Part shown: positions 1-12,848 of the stretch, one piece after another | Layout of the letters: each line of letters opens with the position of its first letter | Numbering within the stretch: the first letter of the stretch is position 1 | Origin: Cynocephalus volans | Taxonomy: Eukaryota > Chordata > Mammalia > Dermoptera > Cynocephalidae | Reading direction: 5' to 3' | Length of the DNA: 64,000 bases | Assembly (NCBI RefSeq): GCF_027409185.1 | Contig: NC_084462.1 | Coordinates: 179,046,071-179,110,070, forward strand | Notes under the pieces: model-generated | The model's input: only the letters and a program-made list of their open reading frames with translations | Told to the model about the DNA's origin: nothing | Databases searched by the model: none | Translations under genes and position numbers: made by a program

Positions 1-1930
1 CACCTGAATAAATAGTTTTTAAACTGAACTAATCATCCACGTCACTGGGATAATGTCTATAAACATACTTGGTTCCAACTCATACTTAGGGAATGCAATT
101 ATGCAAATAGGTCCAGAAAATATTCTCTTTAAATAAAGAAAGAAAGTCTCCTCTCAAAAGATGCAGATGATACACCAGATTTTAGATTGCAGTTGTTGTT
201 ATGTTCTGGCCCCAATTAGGTAACATCTAGAGAAGCACGCTTACAATGAAAACAAACAAGTTAATCACTTACAAAATGCAGGAAACGACAGCCCCACATT
301 CTGAGCTCCTAAAGACATATTTAGAGATCATTCATGGTGCTCAGCTCCACTTTACAGGGTGGTCAGTTATATATCCATTTTCCCAAAGGTTAGAGACTGT
401 GTTTCACATGAGTGTCCTCGACATTAACACAGGGACTGGAACATTGGAAGCACTTGGTACAAGTTGTATTAGTTAGGGTAACCCTTACCACCAAAACAGA
501 AAGACCTCAGATTTGCACTGATTTGACACGGGTACACATTTATTTCTTGCTCAAATAATGTTCAGCTGTTGGACTGTTGGATGGAGGAATTTCTTACAGC
601 TTAGTCATTCAGGGAACCAGAAGTGCTTCCATTTTTATTTACTGCTTGGCTTCCAAGGGTACTCTGGAAATCTGACAGGCAGAGGGGAGAGTGTGTGAAG
701 AATGCTACAGAAAGTGGTTTAGCCTGGAAGTGGCTCATAGAGCTTCTTCCCACCTTCTGTTGCCAGAACTCGCTCATCTGACCCCACCTAGATATAAAGT
801 GGGACAGAGTATTGCATGTCCTGGCTGGGCATCTGCTTCCAGCAAGAACTCTTAAGCTATGAAAGCAGAGCAGGAATCATTAGTGGTGCTTTGACCACCT
901 CTGCCAAAAGACAAATCATTGTAAAGAGGATATTTTTGGAGGCCTTCTTATAGTCCTTTGGTTACTATTACTAATTCTGAACAATTTTTATAAGTATAAT
1001 AATCTTATACATAAGATAGTGCCTGTGCATTATTCTGCATGTGCTGTGCAAATACCTTTGTGGAAGTCCTATGGTGACTGCAATATAAACACTACTTTTA
1101 AGAAGCTCACAGTACATGGAGGGAGGGAGCGTACAGACAAACCATCATGATAAATCCTGCTATGTTCTATGACACTGCAAAGTATAGGGTGAGGTGAGTG
1201 ATCAGAAGAGGTGCATCTTCCAGTTGGAGGCATTGAGGAGAGATTTCCAGAAGAGAAGTTTCAGGTGAGTTTGAAAGGAAACTAGGCATGAGATGGCTGG
1301 AGAAGAGAGAAAAGACGCTCCAGGCAAGGACAGCATTTACAAAGACAGAGAAACCACCGTAGTTTTCTGTTGCCTAGTGTGAAGAATTCATGGGGACACC
1401 ATGTGAGATGAGCCAGGGGACACAAGCATAGGGGCCATTACAGAGGAACTTGTGTCCATCTGTCTTTTAGATTTTCATGCTTGCAATGCTTTTTTTTTTT
1501 TTTCTTTCGTATTTTAGCACATACCTTTTCTTCTACTTACAAGGCTCATCTCCCACTCTCTACCTGGCCTTAGGTTTCTTTTGACATTTAGGTTTCTTAA
1601 GGCATTTCCTACATTTAGGTTTTCTTTAGGTTTTTGCTAAAGATGACATTTCCTCAAGAGGCTTTTTTTGACCCTATGCTTCCCCCAATTTATATTATGT
1701 TTCCCTGTTATTTTCTCTCCTAACAATTATCACAATGACAATTTTTAAGTAATTTGTGTTTCTATTTTTTTTTCCTTACTACATGCATTATTTATGAGAA
1801 CAGGAGCTTATCTGTGTTGTTCACAACTGTGTATCCCTCACCTAGCTTGAGGCCTAGCACAGAGTAGACAATCACAAAATATTTTTAATTGATACATTAG
1901 AAAAAGAGGGAGAGACAGAGAGAGTTGGAC
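1..1930. other. Intergenic, no gene seen
   Basis: AT-rich intergenic DNA left of HHIPL1. About 470-850 has the look of an old interspersed repeat (a motif with a long run of CCTGGAAGTGGC and CCAGAACTC), family not assigned. Poly-T tracts lie near 1490 and 1766. Open frames here are short and unconserved. Confidence 0.5.
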
Positions 1931-1934
1931 GTTC

Positions 1935-2145
1935 TCGCATGCCAGGCACTGTGCTAAATACTTTAGCGTTATTTTATTTCATCCTTACCAGCACCGCACT
2001 CTCCCGAGCGAGCCACCGGCCGGCCCTTATTTCATCCTTACAACAAACCTCTGTGATTGACACTATGCCAATATCCTCCATTACACAGATGAAAAAACTG
2101 AGGCCAAAAAACTTAAGTAAATTGCTCAAGGTTATATAACTAATA
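1935..2145 (+). repeat. MIR SINE, split by a later insertion
   Basis: Consensus-like MIR words occur in order: CCAGGCACTGTGCTAAATAC, then, after an insertion, ATTACACAGATGAAAAAACTGAGG and TTGCTCAAGGTTATATAAC. The interruption is described separately. Confidence 0.8.
1974..2041 (-). mobile_element. Truncated tRNA-type SINE fragment without tail, with 15-bp target duplication
   Basis: The direct repeat TTATTTCATCCTTAC is perfect at 1974-1988 and 2027-2041. It flanks a 38-bp insert (1989-2026) that, read on the minus strand, is the first 38 bases of the local tRNA-Ile-like SINE (GGCCGGCC head, A-box-like GGCTCGCTCGGGAGAG, ending GGTGCTG). There is no A-rich tail. This matches the published class of tailless retropseudogenes made by the L1 machinery from tRNAs and tRNA-derived SINEs. 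Confidence 0.85.
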
Positions 2146-5100
2146 ATATTATTCACTTGTGTTGTTATTTTTAAATTACATTATCACATCACTATGAAGC
2201 AGAGTGGTTTAAAGACTTGACATTGGACAAGCTCTGTGGGCTTCACATAACCATTTATAAAATAAAGTGGTGATTGCTATGATCTCTGTTTGAAAATAAA
2301 CTTAAGTCTGAGGACGTAAAAGCAGGTGGGTGTGGACTGGTTAGATGCTTTCCCCAGTGTCATGTAGGTCATGTAGAACAATGACAGGAATCCAAAACTC
2401 CTGATCCTTGTAACACATCTTCCAGGAAACCTCTCTGAGTGATGTCTAAAAAGGTCCAAAATGTAAAAATATAGTTTATATAGTTCTAGGATTACCGGAA
2501 TAATGGATGCAATGAAGCAATACAGGGAAATTTCCATTCCATTCAATTCACCAGCAGTCAGTGAATTCCCAGTATTATGGACCTAGTCCATGCACTCATA
2601 CCAGCTCTTCAAGCACTGACTCACACTTCAAAAACACATTCCCATCACTTTGTTCTTTCTCAGGATATGTTCTCTCCTAAAACATTTCCAGATCAGCTTC
2701 TGCTCATCACTTGGGTTGACAAGTGGCCACGTGGTGATCAGGACTGCCATGCTCTTGTTAGTGCCAACAAGGAGATACATAAAGATCCTTCATTTACCTC
2801 TATGTCTTACTTTTAAACTGACCTTGAAAACTGCCAACCCAGACCTTTAGTCTCTCTTCACATGAAGACAGTTTCTGGCTGCTTGCCCTTAAAATACCAC
2901 TTGATTTTAATCAGTTGTGTGATTATAAGCACTTAACTATGATCAAGAGCAAAATAATTCTGCTTCTTGGTCATTTGATGCCCTGTACTTAGAAAATTCT
3001 GAAATAAACTTTTTCCTGATTTCTATAGACCTGATTAAATGCCTTTTTTATTTATTAACCATACATTAAGATCAATATAAATAGCACAGGATTTGTATCA
3101 AGGAGATCTGCATTTAAATCCTGGCTCCCACACCTGCTGAATGTGTAACTTTAATGACATCATTTCTTATCTCTAAAATTTGCTTTCCTTGACTGGAAAT
3201 GAGTGTGCTGAGAGGATTCAATCAGATAATTCAAGAGAAGTTCCCAAAGAATGGCTAGTACAAAGGGATCGTTAATAACTACCACTTGAACTTGAATCTC
3301 AGGTTTACCTCTCCACATCCCTATTCTGTTTTACCTATATGTTTATTTTTTAAGGCAATGTTATATGTCATCAGTTTGTTTAATATAAACTATGAGTAAA
3401 AAAAAATATTGACCCAGAATAACTGACTTGAAAAAATACACCGATATATGCTGTTTCAAACATAAGCCCCAGGCTAGGCTGGAAGACAGAATATCAGCAA
3501 ACTTGCCCCTGAGTTCATACAGAACTCCTGGAGACTCAGAAATAACTGGGAAGACCCAGGGGTTCTGTGGACACAGGGGTGGGGGTAGGGGCAGCATCTG
3601 GGGAAAGGATGATTTCCTGGCCCATGTGACCCCACTGAGACCTGGTGCTAGGCAGCTCCCATGAGTGATCGTGCTGGCATGAGGCCTTCGTGAGGTGACA
3701 CAGACAAAGCCCCGGGAACAGCAGTGGGTCTTCAATAAATGCCAGTCTGTCTTGTGTTTTTTTTCTTTTTCCAAGTTTAAAATTAAAAATAAATGTTTTG
3801 AAAAGAGACCAGCAGAGTCTTCAGGGACATTCTGAGCTGCTTTTCGGTGTTTTGAAAGATCTGCAGAAGGTGGCGCTGTGCATATAGCAGAGTTCTAGAT
3901 AGCAGTTAGGTCAAGTAAATTGCCCTCATCAGCCTAGACGAATCTCCAACCCCAACTGAGGTGAAAGAAGCAAGTTACAAAGAGAAAGCATAGCAAGAAC
4001 CATTTACACAGAGTCCAGGCACTTGCAGACGACAGCCTGCGTCCTTTGTGGTGCCTGCACATGGCCACCTCCAGGAGAACGTGCCCTCAGAGGCAGAGGA
4101 AAGGGCTCTGAGGCTGGTGTGACAGCTGCAGCTTCCTGAGCACACACTGTGTGCCAGACATGCTTCTTAACCGCCTCACGTATTACTGTAGGGGCCAAGG
4201 AAAGACCTTTAACCCCCTCTCTAAAAAAATCACCTGATAAACATTCATCTGAAGAAAAGGCATAACAAATTTTATTGTAGCATAGCCTTCAGAATGAAGA
4301 TCCAAACATATAGGCAAAGCTGTCCGTATTTATGCTTAGGTTCTGTGAAGCAGGCACAGCCATGTAGAAATGTGACTGGACAAGAAAAATATGATCTGAC
4401 ACTCCCAGACTAAGGGGGGAACCCCAGCAAGGCCTGTCTGCCGAGACTCTTCTCAGCCTCTCCGTGCAGCATTCCTTCCTCCAGGTTATGGGGCAGTACC
4501 CTTTCTGGAATGGGGGTCTCATCTACTATGTGACAAGATAAGTCAGGGAATTTCTTCATGGCCAGCTCCAAGACAGAGAGGCAGGGGAGAAGATTAGAGT
4601 ATGTCTATGACCCACCTTGAGGAAGAGGGAATGCACTTTCTACGGCTTGCCTCGGGGAGAACGAGACTGAGTGACAGGAGGGCAGGAGAAGTTCAGAGGG
4701 AAACTGTGTTTTTGAGGCTCCTGCTTTTTATTTTTAATTGAAACATCATTGATTATACATGTTTGTGGGGAATGAGGCTTTCACTTTGGGGTATCGTTTT
4801 CTGGGCCTCAACATTATCCCCACTTAACAGAAGAGGAAACTGAGGCACAGAGAGCTTGTGCAACCTGTCCACTGCTGCACAGTTAGTAAGTTGCAGAGCC
4901 AGGACTCAAATCTGGGGCTCTCAATCACCTCTAATACTATAATGCCCATCACCTCTCACATTATAGCACACAGCCCCTCATGTTTTAAAAAAGATTTCAG
5001 ACATCTGAAGTAAACGTGGTCAGATGTTCCATTGGTGAAGTCTGGTCGCATGTTCTCAAGAGGTCCTCTTGTGTTCCTTGTAATTTTCCATAGGTAGGGC

Positions 5101-6160
5101 TCCTGTCTGGGGCTTCTGAGGCCCCAGGCCCCTTGCCTTGCTGTGATCCACAGCCCACAAGTTGGCTGGCTGCGGGGTTGGCAGAGTGATGACCAGCTCA
5201 CCCCCTAGCGCTCATGAGATGACTCCTAGAACTTTCTGCTGCTGCAGCTAAGAGTGGGCAGAGGAGTCCTGGGCCCTGGGGAGAGATGATTAACTAATAC
5301 TTGGGCTGCTCCTTTTGAGGCAGGGGCAGGTGGCTCAGTAGGTGAACAGGCTGCCCAGGCCTTCCCTGTCTTTCTGGAGAAGGAACCAACAGCCATGTAC
5401 TCAGTGGATGTCTGGTCTGCAGGAGCTGATACACGGCTGCCCACACTAACAGAGTCTGGCCAGAGAGGCAATGAGTGTTCTGCTGGCCTGTGTGTCCTGC
5501 TGGGCTCCTGGAAATGTGGGCAATGCCCCCAGACCTTCCTGCAGCCCTCATGACTAGTGGGCTTGGACCCAGGGGCCCAGCAGTGGCCTGGTCTTATCTC
5601 TTCCCCACTCCCACTCAAGAGACAAGGAAACTGAGGCTGGAAAAGTTCTGCATGGAGTCACATGGGGAATATGAAACAGGGCTTCCCCTTGTGCCAGGCA
5701 AACTTAGTGGGCCCCAAATCATTTGCTTAAGAAAATCAGGTTCGCTCAGCCACAGGACTAGCTTCCAAGGCTGTTTTCATCAGGTGAGGCTGCAGAGCAC
5801 TTTCGGCTCACAGGACCAGCTTGGTCCTTGTTGGCCTGGTGGTGTTCTCCCCAGTCCCCAACAAACATCCCCTGCTCCAGACGGCATATGGTGAAATTGT
5901 CCAGGCCCTCTATCCCATGGCTACCAGCTGTGGCAGGAGCTCAGACCATGTCAGATATAAATAGCCAAGTCAGAGCATTTGATCATTAGTTCATTTATTC
6001 ACTCATTCATTCATCCTTTTGTCCATTCATGTGTTTATTTGTTCACACAAATAATAAAATGCCCAGCAAGTGCTGGACGCTGTACCCTGGGGGTCCAACA
6101 GCCAGGGCCACTGCCCTAGGGAGCAGACTGGTAAGGACTAGAGGACCCAGTTCTGGCTTC
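2146..6160. other. Intergenic, mostly unassigned, with MIR and L2 pieces
   Basis: No supportable gene. MIR-like sequence is visible at about 3085-3250 (minus-like order: TTTAAATCCTGGCTCC, then CTCTAAAATTTG) and at 4805-4925 (CAGAAGAGGAAACTGAGGCA). An antisense L2 3' end with TTCATTCATTCATCC is at about 5985-6130. The rest is unique-looking sequence. Confidence 0.5.
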
Positions 6161-8419
6161 TACATCATTAAGGTTTGCTTTACCTGAAATTAATGCAGCT
6201 ACTCCAGCTTTCTTTTGACTAGTGGTAACATGGTATAGCTTTCTCCATATCTTTACTTTTCAACTGAGTCTTTCTATTTAAAATGGGTTCTTCAGGAAGG
6301 AAAGTTACACCTTGTAGGTGTGAGTTTGGGACCTGATGACTACAGGGAAACATCACTCCCCAGAAATAGGTTCAGCATGTTTTGCAGTTGTCACTTTATA
6401 GCTTTAGTGACTCATTTTCTAATAGGGCTAATGTCTCTACCTTCCCACAGTTCTAATTCGAACCAATTTTTACAGCTTCCTGTGTGGGTCACGTTGACCT
6501 AAACCCTTGAGTTGTTGTATTTTGACATGTTTTCATACCAGAATACACCCAAAAGTGCACAAAGAAAAAGTAATTTACAGCAAGAAACAAATACACCGGT
6601 TATTTCATTTCTTGGTTTTATGTAAGCAGATAAGCAGAAACTTGTTTAACTCACTACTTTGGTTGATGTGTCTTATATTTTCGACTAAAAATTAGAGGAA
6701 GTTATTCCTCTGGAGGGGTCTTTTAGGGGTAGAGGAATAAGGACAGCAGTAAAGCCTCAGATTCAAACTGGCATCACCATAACCCCTGTATGCCAGGTGG
6801 AACGAAGTCAGCTCCTTTTCGTAGTTGAAATACAACTTTTTATTCACCATTGTCTGCACAAATCCCTGAAAATAAAATTTCCTTCCATAAAAAAATTAAA
6901 GTGGATTCTTGTAGACAACATATAGTTGGGCCGTGTTTTTTAAATCCACTCTGAGAATCTCGGTCTTTTAATCAGTCTATTTCCATCACTCACATTTCAA
7001 GTGATTATTTAGAGACAGACAAATATCTACCATATATGTGACTCTTTTCTATCAATTATACTTATTTTTTGACCACCCCTCCTTTTTCTGCCTTCTCTAG
7101 TTTTAACTGAGCATTGATCAATATGACTTCATTTTACCTCCTTTGCAAGCATAGCAATTACACCTCTTTTAAAAATTATTTTAGTGATTGCCCTGTAGTG
7201 TGCAATATACATTTGGTTTATGTAGTAATTTTTTATTCATAGACCTTATTTTAGAACAATTTTAGATTCACAGAAAAATTTGAGCAGATATACGGAGGAA
7301 ATACACATTTTTAACTAATATAAGTCCACCTTCAACAAACGCTATATCATTTACATTTCACATGTCGTGAACCAACTGACAACAGAGTGATCCCAATTCC
7401 TCCCTCCCATCTCTCAGGACATTGCTCCGGTTCATTTCACTTGTCCACGTGCAACAGTCACCCAATACATTGAGTTTCTGACCTAAGTCATTTTCCTTTC
7501 CCCTGAAGAACTTCTTTTAACATTTTCGTAGGGCAGGTCTGCTGGTGATAAATTCTCTCTGTTTCTGTTTTTCTGGGAAGTTTTCGTTTTGCTCTCACCC
7601 TTGAAGGATAATTTCGCTTGATATAGACTTCTGGGCTGCTGGGTTTTTCTTCCACCACTTTAAGTATTTCACTCCACTCTGTCTTTGCTTGCATGCTTTC
7701 TAATGGAAAGTTTACCGTAATTTTTTCCCTTGTTCCTCTGCAAAAGGTAAGGTTTTTTCCCCCTCTGGCTTCTTTCAATATTTCTCTTTCACTGTCTTTG
7801 ATTTTCTGCAGTTAAGAGTATGATACACCTAGGTGTATGTGAGAAAATAATCTAAGTGATCCATTTTCAGAAATGATTCAGGCCCAGCTCAAAAGTTGTC
7901 TGATTGGTGCAGCCCATTCCTGGAGGGTTGCTGAACGGATAGAGCTCTCCTTCCGATGGTAATTAGTTACTAGCCCTTACTGCTTTCTTTATTCCCTGGT
8001 GTTCCTACTGGCATTTCTTCAAGCCTACTGATTTTTTTTTTTTCCTTGCGGTGTCCAGTCTACTGATGAGCTTATCAAAGCATTTTTGTTACAGTGTTTT
8101 TGATTTCTAATATGTCTTTTAAATTTTTTTCTTAAAGCTTCCCTCTCTCTGCTTACCTTACCTATCTGTTTTTGCACATTAACTTTTTCTATTAGAGCCT
8201 TTAACATACTAATCGTAGTTATTTAAAATTCCCTCTCTGATAATTCCAGCATCTGTGTCATAGCTGAATCTGGTTCTCTTCAGACTGTGACTTTTCTTGT
8301 CTTTTATCATGCCCTGTAATTTTTTCTAGAAAGTTGGCTGTAACGTACTGAATAACAGGAACTGAGGCCAGTAGGTCTTTAGTGTGGAGATTTATGTTAA
8401 TCTGACTGGGGTTGTGCTG

Positions 8420-8825
8420 TGTTTTAGTCCGTTTTTTGTTGCTATAACAGAAATACTTGAGACTGGGTAATTTATAAAGAACAGAGGTTTATTTGGCTTA
8501 TGATTCTGGGACAGCTGCATCTGGCATGGGCCTCAGGCTGCTTCTACTCATGGTGGAAAGTGGCAGGCAGCTGGTGGGTACAAGCAGATCACATGGCCAG
8601 AGAAAGCAAGAGAGAGAGAGAAGGTGCCAGGGTCCTTTAAACAATCAGCTCTCGTGGGAACTAATAGAGCGAGAACTCACTCATTACTCCCCCCTCCCCC
8701 AGGGAGAGCATGAATCCATTCATGAGGGATCCGCCCCCATGACTCAATCAGTTTCCAACACTGCCACATTGGAGATCAAATTTCCACATGCGTTTTGGAG
8801 GAGACAACACATCCAAACTCCATCA
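8420..8825 (-). mobile_element. Solitary LTR of MaLR (THE/MST/MLT1-like) type
   Basis: A 406-bp element starts TG and ends CA, flanked by the 5-bp duplication TGCTG at 8415-8419 and 8826-8830. Its plus-strand text is a reverse-complemented MaLR LTR (TTAGTCCGTTTTTTGTTGCT at the left, GAGGGATCCGCCCCCATGAC near the right). It sits inside the antisense L1. It has no internal viral genes, so it is a solo LTR. Confidence 0.8.
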
Positions 8826-9062
8826 TGCTGTGTTTCATGTTTGCTGTAACTGCAGAGACTAGAGATTTCAAGTTCCTCTAGTGTCCTTGCTATTTTCTCC
8901 CTTGTCTTTGGATTCCCTAAGAATTCCTCCTTAGTCTGAGTCTTGCAGCTTTCATAGCTCTAGCCTTGTGTTAGTGCACTGAGCTCTGCTGATGTGGTAG
9001 TCAGGAGCTAGGCAGGGTAAATGTCCTATAATTTTATGTCCTTGGGCTGCGACCTTCACTAG

Positions 9063-9489
9063 TGTAGTGGATTGAATTACATCCCCCCAAAACTCATTGA
9101 ACCTTGAATTATGTCCCCCAAGTTTTATGTAGTAGAAACTTAGCCCCCACTGTGACTGTTAAGAGGATGGGAAATCCTATTACGGTAATTGAAAAGTGGA
9201 GCCTTGAAGAGCTGATTAGACTGTAGGACCATGCTGTAGTGAATGGATTAATAATGGGGGTCAGGGGCATGGTTCTGAGGGCTTTAAAAGGACGGTGCTT
9301 GAGGAACTGTCTCTCTCTGCTCTCTCCGCTTCCACCATTTTGCAATGTGAGATCCCTGGGTCACTGTCACCACCACCAGATGGACTTCAGACTTCCCAGC
9401 CTCAGAAACTATAAGCAATAAATTTCATTTTCCTTACAAATTATCAGTTCCATGTATTTTGTTATAAGCAACAGAAATGGACAAATACA
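9063..9489 (+). mobile_element. Solitary LTR, plus strand, with polyadenylation signal
   Basis: A 427-bp element starts TG and ends CA, flanked by the 5-bp duplication ACTAG at 9058-9062 and 9490-9494. It has an AATAAA at 9417-9422, and the right-hand part (CTTCCCAGCCTCAGAAACTA, TTTTGTTATAAGCAACAGAA) resembles old ERVL/MaLR-class LTRs. No internal region is present. Confidence 0.75.
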
Positions 9490-9884
9490 ACTAGTGTTCC
9501 TTAGTTTATTCCCCCCTTAGGTGAGATAATGAGGCCAGAGGGGCTGGCACTTTGTTATGGAGAGAGCTGTGGGTATGTTTCCTGGTGGTAACTTTTCCCC
9601 TCCCCCGGACAGAGCCCTGAGAGGTCTGGTGGGGTTTCCAGAAGTAAAACCACAAAAGTGTATCCTCCCAAGACCATGACCCCCAGTTTATTACTCTCAC
9701 ATGGGCCCATACACAGCCCCCAGCAATTCCTCAAACTGACCATTTAAGCCATCCTACGGGTGCTCCAGTGACTTCTACTCCAGGTCAGCTGATCTCAGCT
9801 GGGGACACTGGATTTGCTTGTCTCTCTAGATTTGGGGGTGGTGCTTGCCCCAGGGTCTCAGTTCTCTAAAAGAGTTAAGAAAAG

Positions 9885-10150
9885 ACATGGATTTTCGGGG
9901 TGCCAGGCAAGTTCCTGACTCTTGGGCCTCCTATTCCCTCATCTGTATAATGGGGCCCCAACACAAAGATGCTGTGTCCAGTGCTGCCAAGACCAGTGAA
10001 GATGGGAGAGTCGGGGGCCCCTGGTAATGCTGAGCCCATGGAGGAGGCAGCAGGTAGATGGGCTCCGGGCCCCCAAGCCTCCCTCCCAGGACCTTCTCTG
10101 AGGTCAGGCAGCCCAGCACACTGAGCCTAACGCCCCAAAGCCACTTAATA
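9885..10150. repeat. MIR/L2-type remnant
   Basis: Words such as CCTCATCTGTATAATGGGG and, at the right, a CACTTAATAAACATTTGTT end resemble MIR/L2 3' sequence. The neighbouring SINE inserted into this end, since its flank continues as GAATGAACTGATGA. Confidence 0.55.
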
Positions 10151-10368
10151 AACATTTGTTAGGGCCAGCCTGTGGCTCACTCAGGAGAGTGCGGTGCTGA
10201 TAACACCAGGGCTGCGGGTTCAGATCCTACATAGGGATGGCCAGTTAGCTCACTGGTTGAGCGTGGTGCTGACAACACCATGTCAAGGGCTAAGATCTCC
10301 TTACTGGTCATCTTTAAAAAAATTTTTTTTTTTTTAAGTAAAAAAATTAAAAAATGAAAACATTTGTT
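10150..10368 (+). mobile_element. Dimeric tRNA-Ile-like SINE (CYN-like) with target duplication
   Basis: Two tRNA-like units stand head to tail. The left unit (about 10162-10237) and right unit (about 10238-10310) each begin GGCCAG and carry A-box-like GGCTCACT or TAGCTCACTGGTTGAG and a GGTGCTGA(T/C)AACACC anticodon arm, typical of tRNA-Ile. An A/T-rich tail follows. The target duplication AAACATTTGTT is at 10150-10160 and 10358-10368. Unit order and tRNA origin agree with colugo CYN SINEs as published. Confidence 0.85.
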
Positions 10369-10369
10369 G

Positions 10370-12848
<2,479 letters not shown>

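Larger units (their letters stand above)
6160..9800 (-). mobile_element. Old L1 LINE remnants, antisense to HHIPL1, with LTR insertions
   Basis: The plus strand reads as reverse-complemented L1M sequence. ORF2-like stretches lie around 6165-6290 and 6890-7200, with 3'-tail-type sequence at about 7225-7480 and further ORF2-like sequence at 7480-8415. Less certain 5' pieces continue between and after the two LTRs. All frames are broken. Boundaries between fragments are approximate. Confidence 0.65.

Noticed and set aside
8420-9489. A complete endogenous retrovirus between the two LTRs
   Set aside because: The LTRs have opposite orientation, different sequence and separate 5-bp target duplications, so they are two independent solo LTRs.
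10162-10310. Functional tRNA-Ile genes
   Set aside because: The cloverleaf and the internal boxes are degraded, two units are fused, and an A-rich tail with target duplication shows it is a SINE.
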